This document shows, one piece after another, positions 52,777 through 61,758 of a stretch of DNA of 64,000 nucleotides; the first letter of the stretch is position 1, and each line of letters begins with the position of its first letter. The DNA is from Streptomyces resistomycificus (lineage in GTDB: Bacteria; Actinomycetota; Actinomycetes; Streptomycetales; Streptomycetaceae). The position numbers and the translations under genes are program-made. The stretch lies in the NCBI RefSeq assembly GCF_001514265.1, contig NZ_KQ948991.1, forward strand, positions 161,060 through 225,059. Reading direction: 5' to 3'. The notes beneath the pieces were generated by a model. That model was not told the DNA's origin and ran no database searches. It was given only the letters and a program-made list of their open reading frames with translations.

Positions 52777-54079
52777 CGTCCGATCCTTCGGTGGGAGGAC
52801 TGCCGTGCTGGTCGGCCGGTGCGCCGCGGCCCATCGGGGACTGCGCCGGAACGCCCAGGCTCGGTAACGGCGGCGCGGCCGGCCCCGCGGGCAGCAGAAC
52901 GGGATCGGCCTGCTCCGCCAGGCGGTTCTGCGCCACGACGACCATCACCGACAACTGGTCGTCGAAGTGGCGTTTGTCGACCCGGACCCTGAAGAGCGGG
53001 TCCCAGGCGTCGTTGCGTCGCATCCAGTTGCGCTGGAAGACCTGGCTGAGGTCCTGCCACAGCATGTCGGCGTTGGATTCCTCGTCCGTGTCGTGGCACG
53101 GCACGAGCACACCCGTCACCGGGTGGTTCTGCCGGTCGAAGGCGGCCAGCGCGGCCCGGTACGGCTCCCCGCGCGCCGCCCACGCGTCGACCAGCAGCAC
53201 ACTGGTCTCGCGGTTGCGCACCCCCTCGTCGAGCTTGCTGACGAGGTCGTGGCCGACCTCGTCGAAGTGGGTGATGCACCGTGACTCGCCGATCACCTGC
53301 TGGGCGCGCAGCGCCGCGGTCGGGTGGACGGGCGGGTGGTACGGCGTCCAGTCGTAGGGTGAACGCCCGTAGTACTGGTGGTCCTGACGGCCCTCGGGCG
53401 GCGCGGAGGCGGTTCCGGCCGCGACGAACACCCGGACCCGCCCGGTGGCGCGCTCGAGAGGTTCGCCCACCTCGTATCCCTGGAAGGCGCTGCGTACGGT
53501 CCTCAGGTCGGGTCTGACGGTGGGCAGCCCGTAGCGCTCGGCGGCCCGCCGCACCCCGTCGGCGACTGCCGACACGACCGCGCGGTAGGTCGCACCGGCC
53601 GGGTCGGCGCGCATGACGTGCATCAGACCCCGCTCGGTGTAGTCCTCACGCGCCTTCGGGTCCATGCCCCGCTCGGTGTACTGGTACCGGCTCATCGCCG
53701 GGGGCAGCGCGCCGCGTATGGGAAGCCATCGCACCGGTATCAGCGCGGGCGCCTCGATGTCGGTCTCGACGCGGTACCGCCTCAGCCGGTCCTGGAAGAC
53801 CGCCCACTCCTTGCCGCAGTAAGGGCTGTTCACATAGCCCGGCGAACACAGGGCCACCAGGGCGCGGCAGCTCCCGACCGCGTCGCCGATCGTGGTCTCC
53901 CAGTCCGCGCCGAGCCTGATCCGCGCCGCGTCGCGAAAGGACAGCTGGCCGTCGCAGGCCGCTCCCCTCTCCTGGAGCTCGCTCAGCAGATCGGCGTGGA
54001 ACTGTTCCACGAAGGCGTCTTCACGGTCGTCGCGCCGGGCATAGCTGAGAAAGAAGTAGAACTCCTGCTGCAAGGGCAC
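52766..54079 (-). CDS. fxsC: TIR-like protein FxsC
   Basis: A 437-residue protein with two TIR-like halves. The first starts FYFFLSYARRDD and includes SPGYVNSPYCGKEWAVF, whose glutamate (E91) sits where TIR NADases have their catalytic Glu. The second half (RVRVFVAAGTAS...VLLVDAWAARGEPYRAALAAFD) is more diverged. The C-terminus is Pro-rich and disordered. GTG 54079 is chosen since EFYFFLSY begins right after it; GTG 54118 would add 13 residues. It is the first gene of the leftward operon fxsC-fxsT-fxsB-HEXXH, divergent from fxsA. Confidence 0.87.
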   Translation of the reverse strand: MPLQQEFYFFLSYARRDDREDAFVEQFHADLLSELQERGAACDGQLSFRDAARIRLGADWETTIGDAVGSCRALVALCSPGYVNSPYCGKEWAVFQDRLRRYRVETDIEAPALIPVRWLPIRGALPPAMSRYQYTERGMDPKAREDYTERGLMHVMRADPAGATYRAVVSAVADGVRRAAERYGLPTVRPDLRTVRSAFQGYEVGEPLERATGRVRVFVAAGTASAPPEGRQDHQYYGRSPYDWTPYHPPVHPTAALRAQQVIGESRCITHFDEVGHDLVSKLDEGVRNRETSVLLVDAWAARGEPYRAALAAFDRQNHPVTGVLVPCHDTDEESNADMLWQDLSQVFQRNWMRRNDAWDPLFRVRVDKRHFDDQLSVMVVVAQNRLAEQADPVLLPAGPAAPPLPSLGVPAQSPMGRGAPADQHGSPPTEGSDDDG

Positions 54080-54357
54080 CCCCCACCACCCCCGTATCCG
54101 GCCGCCGCCGGCGCGCACCCGCCGGAACGTCCCCCCGCCTGGAACACGTACGCGGCGCCTTCATACCCATGCCGTTCGGGGCTCAGACATCGTCCCGGAA
54201 AACTCGCCTGTCCCGGTTGCCCGCGGGCATCTCCCCCGACCGCACCTGTACGGTCCCGGGGCCGCGGAATCCTATAGGCTCGGCCCGCTGCCGATGACCG
54301 GGCGGCACCCGGGGACCACGCGTGCGCGGGCACGCACGGCAGAGAAGGGCACCGTAC

Positions 54358-54546
54358 GTGCAGAAGGACGCGAGCGGTTCCGAGTTCGTCTCGGTGCTGG
54401 TGGATGTCGCGGATCTGCCCATGGAACTCCTGGACGATCTGCCGGACACCGTCCTGGCCGAACAGCTGCGCCGGGTGGTGGGCGAGGCCCTGAACCCGAC
54501 GAGCGAGGGCTTCGCCGCGTTCCAGTCCGCCCTGTCGGACCTCTGA
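54358..54546 (+). CDS. fxsA: FxSxx-COOH type RiPP precursor peptide
   Basis: A 62-residue acidic peptide starting MQKDASGSEFVSVLVDVADL and ending GFAAFQSALSDL. The Phe-x-Ser motif (F55-Q-S57) is the expected site of cyclophane crosslinking by FxsB. The classical family ends F-x-S-x-x; here three extra residues (SDL) follow. The GTG start has AAGGG 8 nt upstream. The gene is divergent from fxsC, with the 279-bp gap containing CCTATAGGCT at about 54269-54278, a plausible -10. The leader contains the conserved LDDLPDTVLAEQLRRVV helix. Confidence 0.85.
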   Translation: MQKDASGSEFVSVLVDVADLPMELLDDLPDTVLAEQLRRVVGEALNPTSEGFAAFQSALSDL

Positions 54547-54710
54547 CAGGGCGCTTCCCTCCCGTGGACGCGGTGTCCCGGCACCGCCGTCAGAACACCG
54601 GCGTCCCGTCCTGCGTCAGCCTCCGGTTCGTCGCGGCGAAGTCTGCCGGCGATGTCCGCGTCGGCGATGTGCGGGAACGGCTCACGACTACTGCGGGTGG
54701 CCGCCCCGCA

Positions 54711-54754
54711 CGCACGGGTGCCCCCGTCCGACACCGGACGGGGGCACCCGTGCG
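54711..54754. terminator. Strong bidirectional terminator between fxsA and purA
   Basis: The 19-bp arms CGCACGGGTGCCCCCGTCC (54711-54729) and its perfect complement (54736-54754) enclose a 6-nt loop. It lies 22 bp from the purA stop, between convergent genes. Confidence 0.9.
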
Positions 54755-54776
54755 AGAACCCTGCTGAACCGTCGTC

Positions 54777-56060
54777 CTAGAGGAACGAGTTGATCTCGAT
54801 CGTCTCGTCGCGGCCCGGGCCCACGCCGATCGCGGAGATCGGGGCGCCGGACATCTCCTCCAGCGCCTTGACGTAGTCCTGGGCGTTCTTCGGCAGGTCG
54901 GAGAACGACTTCGCCTTGGTGATGTCCTCGGACCAGCCCGGGAGGGTCTCGTAGATCGGCTTCGCGTGGTGGAAGTCCGACTGCGAGTACGGGAGTTCCT
55001 CCACGCGCTTGCCGTCGATCTCGTAGGCCACGCAGACCGGGATCTGCTCCCAGCCGGTGAGGACGTCGAGCTTGGTCAGGAAGAAGTCCGTCAGGCCGTT
55101 GACCCGGGTCGCGTAGCGGGCGATCACCGCGTCGAACCAGCCACAGCGGCGGTCACGGCCGGTGGTGACACCCCGCTCGCCGCCGATGCGGCGCAGCGCC
55201 TCGCCGTCCGCGTCGAAGAGCTCCGTGGGGAACGGGCCCGAACCGACGCGGGTGGTGTACGCCTTCAGGATGCCGATGACCCGGCTGATCTTCGTCGGGC
55301 CCACGCCTGCACCGGTGCAGGCGCCGCCCGCGGTCGGGTTCGACGAGGTGACGAAGGGGTACGTGCCGTGGTCGATGTCCAGGAGGGTGCCCTGGCCGCC
55401 CTCGAAGAGGACCACCTTGTCGTTCTCCAGGGCCTGGTTGAGGACCAGGACCGTGTCGGCGACGTACGGCGCGAGCCGGTCCGCGTAGCCCAGCAGTTCC
55501 TCGACCACCTGGTCGACGGCGATCGCGCGCCGGTTGTAGAGCTTGGTGAGGACCTGGTTCTTGACGTCGAGGGCCGCCTCGACCTTCTGGGTGAGGATCG
55601 ACTCGTCGTAGAGGTCCTGCACCCGGATGCCCACACGGTTGATCTTGTCGGCGTAGGTCGGGCCGATGCCGCGCCCGGTCGTGCCGATCTTGCGCTTCCC
55701 GAGGAAGCGTTCCGTCACCTTGTCGACCGTCACGTTGTAAGGCGTGATGATGTGGGCGTTTCCACTGATGAGGAGCTTGGACGTGTCGACGCCACGCTCG
55801 TTCAGTCCGTTCAGCTCGGAGAACAGGACCGACGGGTCGACGACGACTCCGTTGCCGATGACCGGGGTGCACCCCGGCGAGAGGATTCCGGAAGGGAGGA
55901 GGTGGAGGGCGTACTTCTGATCGCCCACGACTACCGTGTGGCCGGCGTTGTTGCCGCCCTGGTAGCGCACCACATAGTCCACCGAGCCACCGAGCAGGTC
56001 GGTTGCCTTTCCCTTGCCTTCGTCACCCCACTGAGCACCGAGCAGCACAAGTGCGGGCAC
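54777..56060 (-). CDS. purA: Adenylosuccinate synthase
   Basis: A 427-residue enzyme that joins IMP and aspartate using GTP, the first committed step to [14 protein letters not shown] at residues 8-18 is the catalytic P-loop; [14 protein letters not shown] binds [17 protein letters not shown] and VGTGPFPTEL-like [12 protein letters not shown] are further signatures, and the C-terminus [10 protein letters not shown] is typical. It is a housekeeping gene with ATG at 56060 and convergent with the fxsA side through a strong terminator. Confidence 0.97.
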   Translation of the reverse strand: MPALVLLGAQWGDEGKGKATDLLGGSVDYVVRYQGGNNAGHTVVVGDQKYALHLLPSGILSPGCTPVIGNGVVVDPSVLFSELNGLNERGVDTSKLLISGNAHIITPYNVTVDKVTERFLGKRKIGTTGRGIGPTYADKINRVGIRVQDLYDESILTQKVEAALDVKNQVLTKLYNRRAIAVDQVVEELLGYADRLAPYVADTVLVLNQALENDKVVLFEGGQGTLLDIDHGTYPFVTSSNPTAGGACTGAGVGPTKISRVIGILKAYTTRVGSGPFPTELFDADGEALRRIGGERGVTTGRDRRCGWFDAVIARYATRVNGLTDFFLTKLDVLTGWEQIPVCVAYEIDGKRVEELPYSQSDFHHAKPIYETLPGWSEDITKAKSFSDLPKNAQDYVKALEEMSGAPISAIGVGPGRDETIEINSFL

Positions 56061-56270
56061 GCGCGTACACCCCTTCCGGGCGGGGCATGTCCATGGTCAG
56101 GGGAGTACACGGCACGGCCCTGTGCCTTGTACACCGGCGACCTGCTTCGGCCACCGACGGCCGTCGTCGGCCGTGAACCCGTCGGACCCGGATGCCCCGG
56201 AATAGACGAAGCCCCTGGCGCAATAGCGCAAGGGGCTCTTGCACAAAGATGCTACCCGAGGAAGCGAGGC

Positions 56271-57143
56271 ATGACCGAGGTGGCGACTTCCGCGGCTTCC
56301 GATCAGCTGCTTGTGATCATCGATCCGGTCGCCCGGAGGACGGACGGTGAGTCCGTACGGATCGTGAAAGACGTGCTCAGCGCGGGTGCGACCACGAAGG
56401 TGTGTCTCCCGGACGGGCCCGAGGAATTCGCCCGGGCCCTCCAGCGAAGAGGTTCCCGGCGGCCGGTCCTGGTCGGCGACGACCGGGCCCTGGTGCGGGC
56501 GGTGTCCCTTTTGCACCGGCGGCGGGAGCTGGCCGGATGTGCGCTGTCGGTGGTGCCGGTGGGGGGCGTCCTGTCCCTGGCCCGCTCCCTGGGCGTCCCG
56601 ATGGGCGCGGTGCAGGCCGCCCGGGCCGTCCTGGACGGGGCCGAGCGCCGCATGGACCTGCTGGTCGACGAGAGCGACGGGGTGGTGCTGGGGACGCTGG
56701 TGATATCGCCGCCGGGGAGGACTCCGGAGTCGGAGGCCGAGTCGGGGACGGGGGCGGCACCGCAGGGGGCGCTGTCCCCGTGGATGCGCTCCCTCGCCCG
56801 GACCCTGGTGACGGTCCGCCCCACTCGTTCCCCCGCTTCTACGTCCGCCCCCGGGCCCTCCCGCCTCCGCGTCGAGGTCGACGGGGTCATCCTGGTCGAC
56901 CTCGACCAGCCCCTGGAGTCCCTCTCCGTCGCCCCCGGCCTTTCGGGCCTCGCCGAGGTCGAGATCCGCCCCCTGTCGGTGGGCGCGGAGGCGACCCCGC
57001 TACTGGCGACGGGACGCCGCGTCACCGTGTCCGGGGCGGACTTCCGCTACCGGGCGGACACGGTGCTGTCGGGGCCGGTACGGAAGCGGACGTGGACGGT
57101 GTGGGAGGGGGCGTGGGGGTTGGTGATGCCAGAGGTGGGGTGA
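56271..57143 (+). CDS. Diacylglycerol-kinase-family-like protein with degenerate motifs
   Basis: A 290-residue protein. LLVIIDPVARRTDGE and VVPVGGVLSLARSLGVPMGAVQAARAVLDGAERRMDLLVDE align by eye with the DAGK/lipid kinase family, where the equivalents are GGDGT and GTGNDFARxLG. Here the glycine-rich GGDGT site reads VGDDRALV and the GTGNDFAR stretch reads GGVLSLAR, so kinase activity is unlikely. The C-terminal beta domain is kept. It is divergent from purA; a hairpin with CCCCT/AGGGG arms lies at 56214-56237 in the gap. Confidence 0.7.
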   Translation: MTEVATSAASDQLLVIIDPVARRTDGESVRIVKDVLSAGATTKVCLPDGPEEFARALQRRGSRRPVLVGDDRALVRAVSLLHRRRELAGCALSVVPVGGVLSLARSLGVPMGAVQAARAVLDGAERRMDLLVDESDGVVLGTLVISPPGRTPESEAESGTGAAPQGALSPWMRSLARTLVTVRPTRSPASTSAPGPSRLRVEVDGVILVDLDQPLESLSVAPGLSGLAEVEIRPLSVGAEATPLLATGRRVTVSGADFRYRADTVLSGPVRKRTWTVWEGAWGLVMPEVG

Positions 57144-57145
57144 GG

Positions 57146-57763
57146 TCAGTCTTCGTCTTCTTCGGGCTCTCCGGGAGCCCTGCGGAAGCCGGCGGTGTCG
57201 AGATCGCAGTCGAACGGGGTCGGCATCGGAAGTTTCTCGCCGAACGGCCTCGTGCAGTGCGACTCGTACCCCTTGACGGAGGGCGTCCAGAGCACCGTGG
57301 CCTGCGCCTCCTGCATGTCGAGGATCAGGTAGACGGGGACGCCTGCCCTGCCGTAGACCTTGACCTTGTCGGTGAGGTCGTGGTCGCGGGTGGACGTGGC
57401 GGTCAGCTCTGCGACAAAGAAGAGTCCGTCTCCGTCCAGGCGGTTGCTGTCCGCATCGAAAACCCGCTCATGAGCGGCGTAGACATCTGGCCCGTACGCG
57501 CGCTCGTCCCCCGGAAAGACGAAGAGATTGGGCGCCCGCTCAAGCTCGTAGCCCTGGGGGAGGTACTCCTCCAGCTGCCGACACATCTGACGCATCACAC
57601 GGGTGTAGTACCCCTTCGACCACGGCGACAAGACGATGTTCCCCTTGATGATCTCGGCCTTGTAGCCGTCGGGCACGATCAGCTCGTCGAGGTCGTCCAG
57701 CAACGCCTCGAAGCCGCGGGGCTCGGTGCCGCTCATCGTCGGTCGCTCAGTCATCAGTGTCAT
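57146..57763 (-). CDS. Uma2 family endonuclease-like protein
   Basis: A 205-residue PD-(D/E)XK-fold protein of the Uma2 (DUF820) family, highly expanded in Streptomyces. YKAEIIKGNIVLSPWSKGYYTRV provides the first acidic residue, YGPDVYAAHE and FFVAELTATSTRDHDLTDKVKVYGRAGVPVYLILD provide the D and ExK-like residues. The biological role is unknown. ATG 57763 has GGGGAGGG 6 nt upstream. It ends 2 nt after the convergent lipid-kinase-like gene. Confidence 0.85.
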   Translation of the reverse strand: MTLMTERPTMSGTEPRGFEALLDDLDELIVPDGYKAEIIKGNIVLSPWSKGYYTRVMRQMCRQLEEYLPQGYELERAPNLFVFPGDERAYGPDVYAAHERVFDADSNRLDGDGLFFVAELTATSTRDHDLTDKVKVYGRAGVPVYLILDMQEAQATVLWTPSVKGYESHCTRPFGEKLPMPTPFDCDLDTAGFRRAPGEPEEDED

Positions 57764-57798
57764 GATGCGCCCTCCCCTTGATGCAGACCAGCCACAAC

Positions 57799-58647
57799 TC
57801 AGGGTAGCCGCCCGATTACGTGCTCGTGATCGCTTTCGTCCTTCAGCCCCACCCCCGTGAGCCCCAGCTCCCGGGCCCGTCCCAACAGTGCCGCCAGCTT
57901 CCCCGCCGCCCCCTCGTACGTCAGACCCAGGGGTGGGCGGATGTTGGAGAGACAGTTGCGGTCGGCGTCGGTGGTGATGCCCGGCCTCGGCCGGTACGTC
58001 AGATACGCACCCAGGGAGTCCGCCGCCGACATGCCGGGCCGCTCCCCGACCAGGACGACCACCATCGCCGCGTCCATCGCCCACGCGATGTCGTCGCCGA
58101 GGGCGACCCGCGCCTGTTCGGCGAGGACGACCGGCGCCACCCGGAAGTCGGCCGGCAGCAGGGACACCGTCGCCCGCACCACCGCCGCCGCGTGCTCGTG
58201 CACCGCCCGGCTGGACAGCCCGTCGGCGACCACGAACACCACGTCCCACTCCCCCGCCGGAAGGTGTGCCCGGTCGGTGGGGTGCAGCCGACGGCCCAGG
58301 TCGGGACGCTGGAGGTAGGCCAGCCGGTCGGGGGCGGCACTACGGACCCGTACGCTCGGCATCCCCGTCAGCGCGGCGGCGACCGTGTCCGGGTCGAACG
58401 GCGAGTGCACCGCGTCCCGGGCCGCCGCGTGCGCGGCCTGGAGCTCCAGCCGGTGCCGGGTCGGCAGTCCGCAACCGGCGCGGCCGAGCCCGATCCGGGC
58501 CTGGGTGTGTCGGCGCAGGGCCGCCCAGAGGGCGAAGTCGTCTGTGCTCGCGGGGTTCGCAGGGTTCGCAGACTCCCCGGGGTTCGCAGAGTCCCCGGGG
58601 TCCCTGTGGTTCGTACGGTCCACCGTGTTCTCAGGGAGTTGATTCAC
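57799..58647 (-). CDS. eutC: Ethanolamine ammonia-lyase small subunit
   Basis: A 282-residue light chain of the adenosylcobalamin-dependent enzyme that splits ethanolamine to acetaldehyde and ammonia. ARIGLGRAGCGLPTRHRLELQAAHAAARDAV, VVFVVADGLSSRAVHEHA and RNCLSNIRPPLGLTYEGAA are the family signatures. The N-terminus carries a Pro/Asn/Ser repeat (SANPGESANPANP) encoded by a GGGGTTCGCAG-type repeat. It overlaps the eutB stop by 4 nt (ATGA). Confidence 0.93.
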   Translation of the reverse strand: MNQLPENTVDRTNHRDPGDSANPGESANPANPASTDDFALWAALRRHTQARIGLGRAGCGLPTRHRLELQAAHAAARDAVHSPFDPDTVAAALTGMPSVRVRSAAPDRLAYLQRPDLGRRLHPTDRAHLPAGEWDVVFVVADGLSSRAVHEHAAAVVRATVSLLPADFRVAPVVLAEQARVALGDDIAWAMDAAMVVVLVGERPGMSAADSLGAYLTYRPRPGITTDADRNCLSNIRPPLGLTYEGAAGKLAALLGRARELGLTGVGLKDESDHEHVIGRLP

Positions 58648-60032
58648 GCCGCGAGCCCCCGTCCGATCGCCGTCAGCGGATGCGCCGCGACCTCACGGAT
58701 CGCGCCACGCTCGTCCAGGAGCCCGATCGACCCCAGCCACGCCTCGAACTCCGGCGCCGGGCGCAGCCCGAGCACCTCCCGCAGGTACAACGCGTCGTGG
58801 TACGAGGCCGACTGGTAGTTGAGCATGATGTCGTCGCCGCCCGGCGTGCAGATCACGAACGAGGCGCCCGCGACACCGAGCATCGTCAGCATGGTCGCGA
58901 TGTCGTCGTCATCGGCGTCCGCGTGGTTGGTGTAGCAGATGTCGAGGCCCATCGGCAGGCCGAGCAACTTGCCGCAGAAGTGGTCCTCCAGGGCGGCGCG
59001 CAGGATCTGCCGGCCGTCGTAGAGGTACTCCGGGCCGATGAACCCGACGACGGTGTTGACCAGCAGCGGCTGGTACCGACGCGCGACCGCGTACGCCCGT
59101 GTCTCCACCGTCTGCTGGTCCACCCCGTGGTGCGCGTCCGCCGACAGGGCGCTGCCCTGGCCGGTCTCGAAGTACATGACGTTGCGGCCGACCGTGCCCC
59201 GGTCCAGCGCGAGGGCCGCCTCGTACGCCTCGTCGAGCAGGCCGAGGGTGACCCCGAAGGACGCGTTCGCGGCCTGGCTGCCCGCGATGGACTGGAAGAC
59301 GAGGTCGACGGGGGCGCCGCGTTCCATGAGGTCGACGCTCGTCGTCACATGGCTGAGCACGCAGGACTGGGTCGGGATGCCGTATCGCGTGATCACTCCG
59401 TCGAGGAGCTCCAGCAGGTCCCGTACGGCTTTCGGGCTGTCGGTCGCCGGGTTGATGCCGATGACCGCGTCGCCGGAGCCCAGCAGCAGGCCGTCGAGGA
59501 GGGCCGCGGCAACGCCCGCCGGGTCGTCCGTCGGATGGTTCGGTTGCAGCCGTGTCGCCAGCCGCCCCGGCAGGCCGATGGTCGACCGGAAGGCCGTCAC
59601 GACCCGCACCTTCCGCGCCACGGCCACCAGGTCCGCGTTCCCCATCAGCTTGGACACGGCGGCGACCATCTCCGGCGTCAGCCCGGCCGCCAGCGCCGTC
59701 AGCGCCTCGGCGTCCGCCGCCTCCGACAGCAGCCACTCCCGCAGCTCCCCGACCGTCATCCCGGCCACCGGCGCGAAGGCCACCGGATCGTGGGTGTCGA
59801 GGATCAGCCGGGTCACGTCGTCGGTCTCGTACGGGATCACCGGCTCGGTGAGGAAGGTGGCGAGGGGCACCTCGGCCAGCGCCCAGCGGGCGGCGACCCT
59901 TTCCCGGGCGGAGGAGGCGGCGAGCCCGGCCAGCCGGTCGCCGGAGCGCTCGGGGCTCGCGGCGGCGAGCAGGCGCGCGAGCGAGACGAAGCGGTGGCGC
60001 TCGCCGCTGAGGGTGGACGTGTAGACGCTCAT
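58644..60032 (-). CDS. eutB: Ethanolamine ammonia-lyase large subunit
   Basis: A 462-residue TIM-barrel heavy chain, which binds substrate and, with EutC, coenzyme B12. GDAVIGINPATDSPKAVRDLLELLD, QSIAGSQAANASFGV, YFETGQGSALSADAHHGVDQQT and CYTNHADADDDD are conserved active-site stretches. ATG 60032 is used; the open frame extends to 60089 but only with a TTG and no ribosome site. It is divergent from an APC permease across 150 bp. No eutA reactivase or microcompartment gene is in the window. Confidence 0.94.
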   Translation of the reverse strand: MSVYTSTLSGERHRFVSLARLLAAASPERSGDRLAGLAASSARERVAARWALAEVPLATFLTEPVIPYETDDVTRLILDTHDPVAFAPVAGMTVGELREWLLSEAADAEALTALAAGLTPEMVAAVSKLMGNADLVAVARKVRVVTAFRSTIGLPGRLATRLQPNHPTDDPAGVAAALLDGLLLGSGDAVIGINPATDSPKAVRDLLELLDGVITRYGIPTQSCVLSHVTTSVDLMERGAPVDLVFQSIAGSQAANASFGVTLGLLDEAYEAALALDRGTVGRNVMYFETGQGSALSADAHHGVDQQTVETRAYAVARRYQPLLVNTVVGFIGPEYLYDGRQILRAALEDHFCGKLLGLPMGLDICYTNHADADDDDIATMLTMLGVAGASFVICTPGGDDIMLNYQSASYHDALYLREVLGLRPAPEFEAWLGSIGLLDERGAIREVAAHPLTAIGRGLAA

Positions 60033-60182
60033 GGCGGCGACCGTACGAGCCACGTGTTGCCGCCAGATTTCTAAAGGTCTGATTGACAAGCATTTAACGT
60101 CGTGGCGCCCTTGACCGACTTATTGGAACTGCAGAGTTCCGGTCCAGTGCAGCAGCGGACCGACACGAGAGGGGCCAGCCCG

Positions 60183-61694
60183 ATGGCAGTGGACGAGGGG
60201 ATCGCCCCAGCGACGGAAACAAGCGGGGGCAGTACGGTTCACCGGCTGAAGCCCAACGCCGTGGGCCTGCTCGGCGTGGTCTTCATGGCCGTGGCGACCG
60301 CCGCCCCGATCACCGCGATGACCGGCAACGTGCCCTTCATGGTGTCGTCCGGCAACGGCATCGGCGCCCCGGCGAGCTACCTCGTCGCAATGGTCGTCCT
60401 GGCAATCTTTTCCGTCGGCTTCACGTCGATGGCGAAGCACATCACGTCCACCGGTGCCTTCTACGGCTTCATCTCGTACGGTCTCGGCCGCACGGTCGGG
60501 CTTGCCTCCGGACTCCTCGCGACCTTCGCGTACGTCGTCTTCGAGCCGGCCCTCATCGGCATCTTCTCGGTGTTCGCGACGACAACTCTCCAAGACCAGA
60601 CGGGAATTGACATCCCGTGGTGGGGCTTCGCGGTCCTGATGCTCGCCGTCAACGCGATGGGCACCTGGTTCGGCGTCTCGGTCGCCGAGAAGCTGCTCGT
60701 CGTCCTGCTGGCCACCGAGGTCACGATCCTCGCGGCCATGGCGATCTCGGTCGCCCTGCACGGCGGCGGCCCGGACGGCTTCACCTTCGGCCCGATCAAC
60801 CCGGTCAACGCCTTCCAGGGCACCAGCGCCGGCCTCGGTCTCTTCTTCGCCTTCTGGTCGTGGGTCGGCTTCGAGTCGACCGCGATGTACGGCGAGGAGT
60901 CCCGCGACCCGAAGAAGATCATCCCCAAGGCGACGATGGTCTCGGTCCTCGGCGTCGGCGTCTTCTACGTCCTCGTCTCCTGGATGGCCATCATCGGCAA
61001 CGGCGAGAAGGAGGCCGTCGCGGCCGCCTCCTCCGCCAACCCCCTCGCACTGTTCTTCAACCCCACCGAGCAGTACGTCGGCCACTGGGCGGTCGTCGTC
61101 ATGCAGTGGTTGATGATCACCGGCTCGCTCGCCTGCGGCATGGCCTTCCACAACTGCGCCGCCCGCTACATGTACGCGCTGGGCCGCGAGGGCGTCATCC
61201 CGTCCCTCAAGAACACCGTCGGCCGCACCCACGCCCGCAACGGCTCCCCGCACATCGCGGGCCTCGCCCAGACGATCGTCAGCGCCGTGCTGATCGCCGC
61301 GTTCTGGATCGCGGGCAAGGACCCGTACGCCGGTCTGTACGTCCTCCTCGCCATCCTCGGCACCATGGCGATCCTCGTCGTCCAGGCGGTCTGCTCCTTC
61401 GCCGTACTGGCCTACTTCCGCTCCCACCACCCCGAGAGCCGCCACTGGTTCAAGACCCTCACCGCCCCGCTGGTGGGTGGGCTGGCCATGCTCGCGGTGG
61501 TCGTCCTCCTGGTGTCCAACATGGGCGTGGCGGCGGGCACGGAGTCCGGCTCGCTGGTCCTGAAGGCGACCCCGTGGATCGTCGCGCTGATCGCGGCGGT
61601 CGGCGTCGGCTACGCGCAGTACCTCAAGCGACGGGATCCGTCGCGGTACGCGCTGATCGGCCGGACGGTGCTGGAGGAGACGAAGGAGCGGTAG
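60183..61694 (+). CDS. APC family permease, probable ethanolamine/amino acid transporter
   Basis: A 503-residue secondary transporter with about 12 membrane helices. GLLGVVFMAVATAAPITAMTGNVP (helix 1), FAFWSWVGFESTAMYGEESRDPKKIIPKA and the repeated glycine-rich interfaces are typical of the APC superfamily. Its place opposite eutBC points to ethanolamine uptake, but this is inferred. ATG 60183 has GAGAGGGG 8 nt upstream; starts further left in the same frame lack one. A TTGACC at 60113 in the divergent promoter could be its -35. Confidence 0.9.
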   Translation: MAVDEGIAPATETSGGSTVHRLKPNAVGLLGVVFMAVATAAPITAMTGNVPFMVSSGNGIGAPASYLVAMVVLAIFSVGFTSMAKHITSTGAFYGFISYGLGRTVGLASGLLATFAYVVFEPALIGIFSVFATTTLQDQTGIDIPWWGFAVLMLAVNAMGTWFGVSVAEKLLVVLLATEVTILAAMAISVALHGGGPDGFTFGPINPVNAFQGTSAGLGLFFAFWSWVGFESTAMYGEESRDPKKIIPKATMVSVLGVGVFYVLVSWMAIIGNGEKEAVAAASSANPLALFFNPTEQYVGHWAVVVMQWLMITGSLACGMAFHNCAARYMYALGREGVIPSLKNTVGRTHARNGSPHIAGLAQTIVSAVLIAAFWIAGKDPYAGLYVLLAILGTMAILVVQAVCSFAVLAYFRSHHPESRHWFKTLTAPLVGGLAMLAVVVLLVSNMGVAAGTESGSLVLKATPWIVALIAAVGVGYAQYLKRRDPSRYALIGRTVLEETKER

Positions 61695-61714
61695 CCGTAC
61701 GGCAGTTGGCCCGC

Positions 61715-61750
61715 GGGCCCTGGTGGAGAGGTCGGTCTCCACCAGGGCCC
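61715..61750. terminator. Bidirectional terminator after the APC permease
   Basis: The 15-bp arms GGGCCCTGGTGGAGA (61715-61729) and its exact complement (61736-61750) with a 6-nt loop, followed by TTGGTTT. It separates the convergent permease and GbsR/MarR genes. Confidence 0.88.
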
Positions 61751-61758
61751 TTGGTTTG

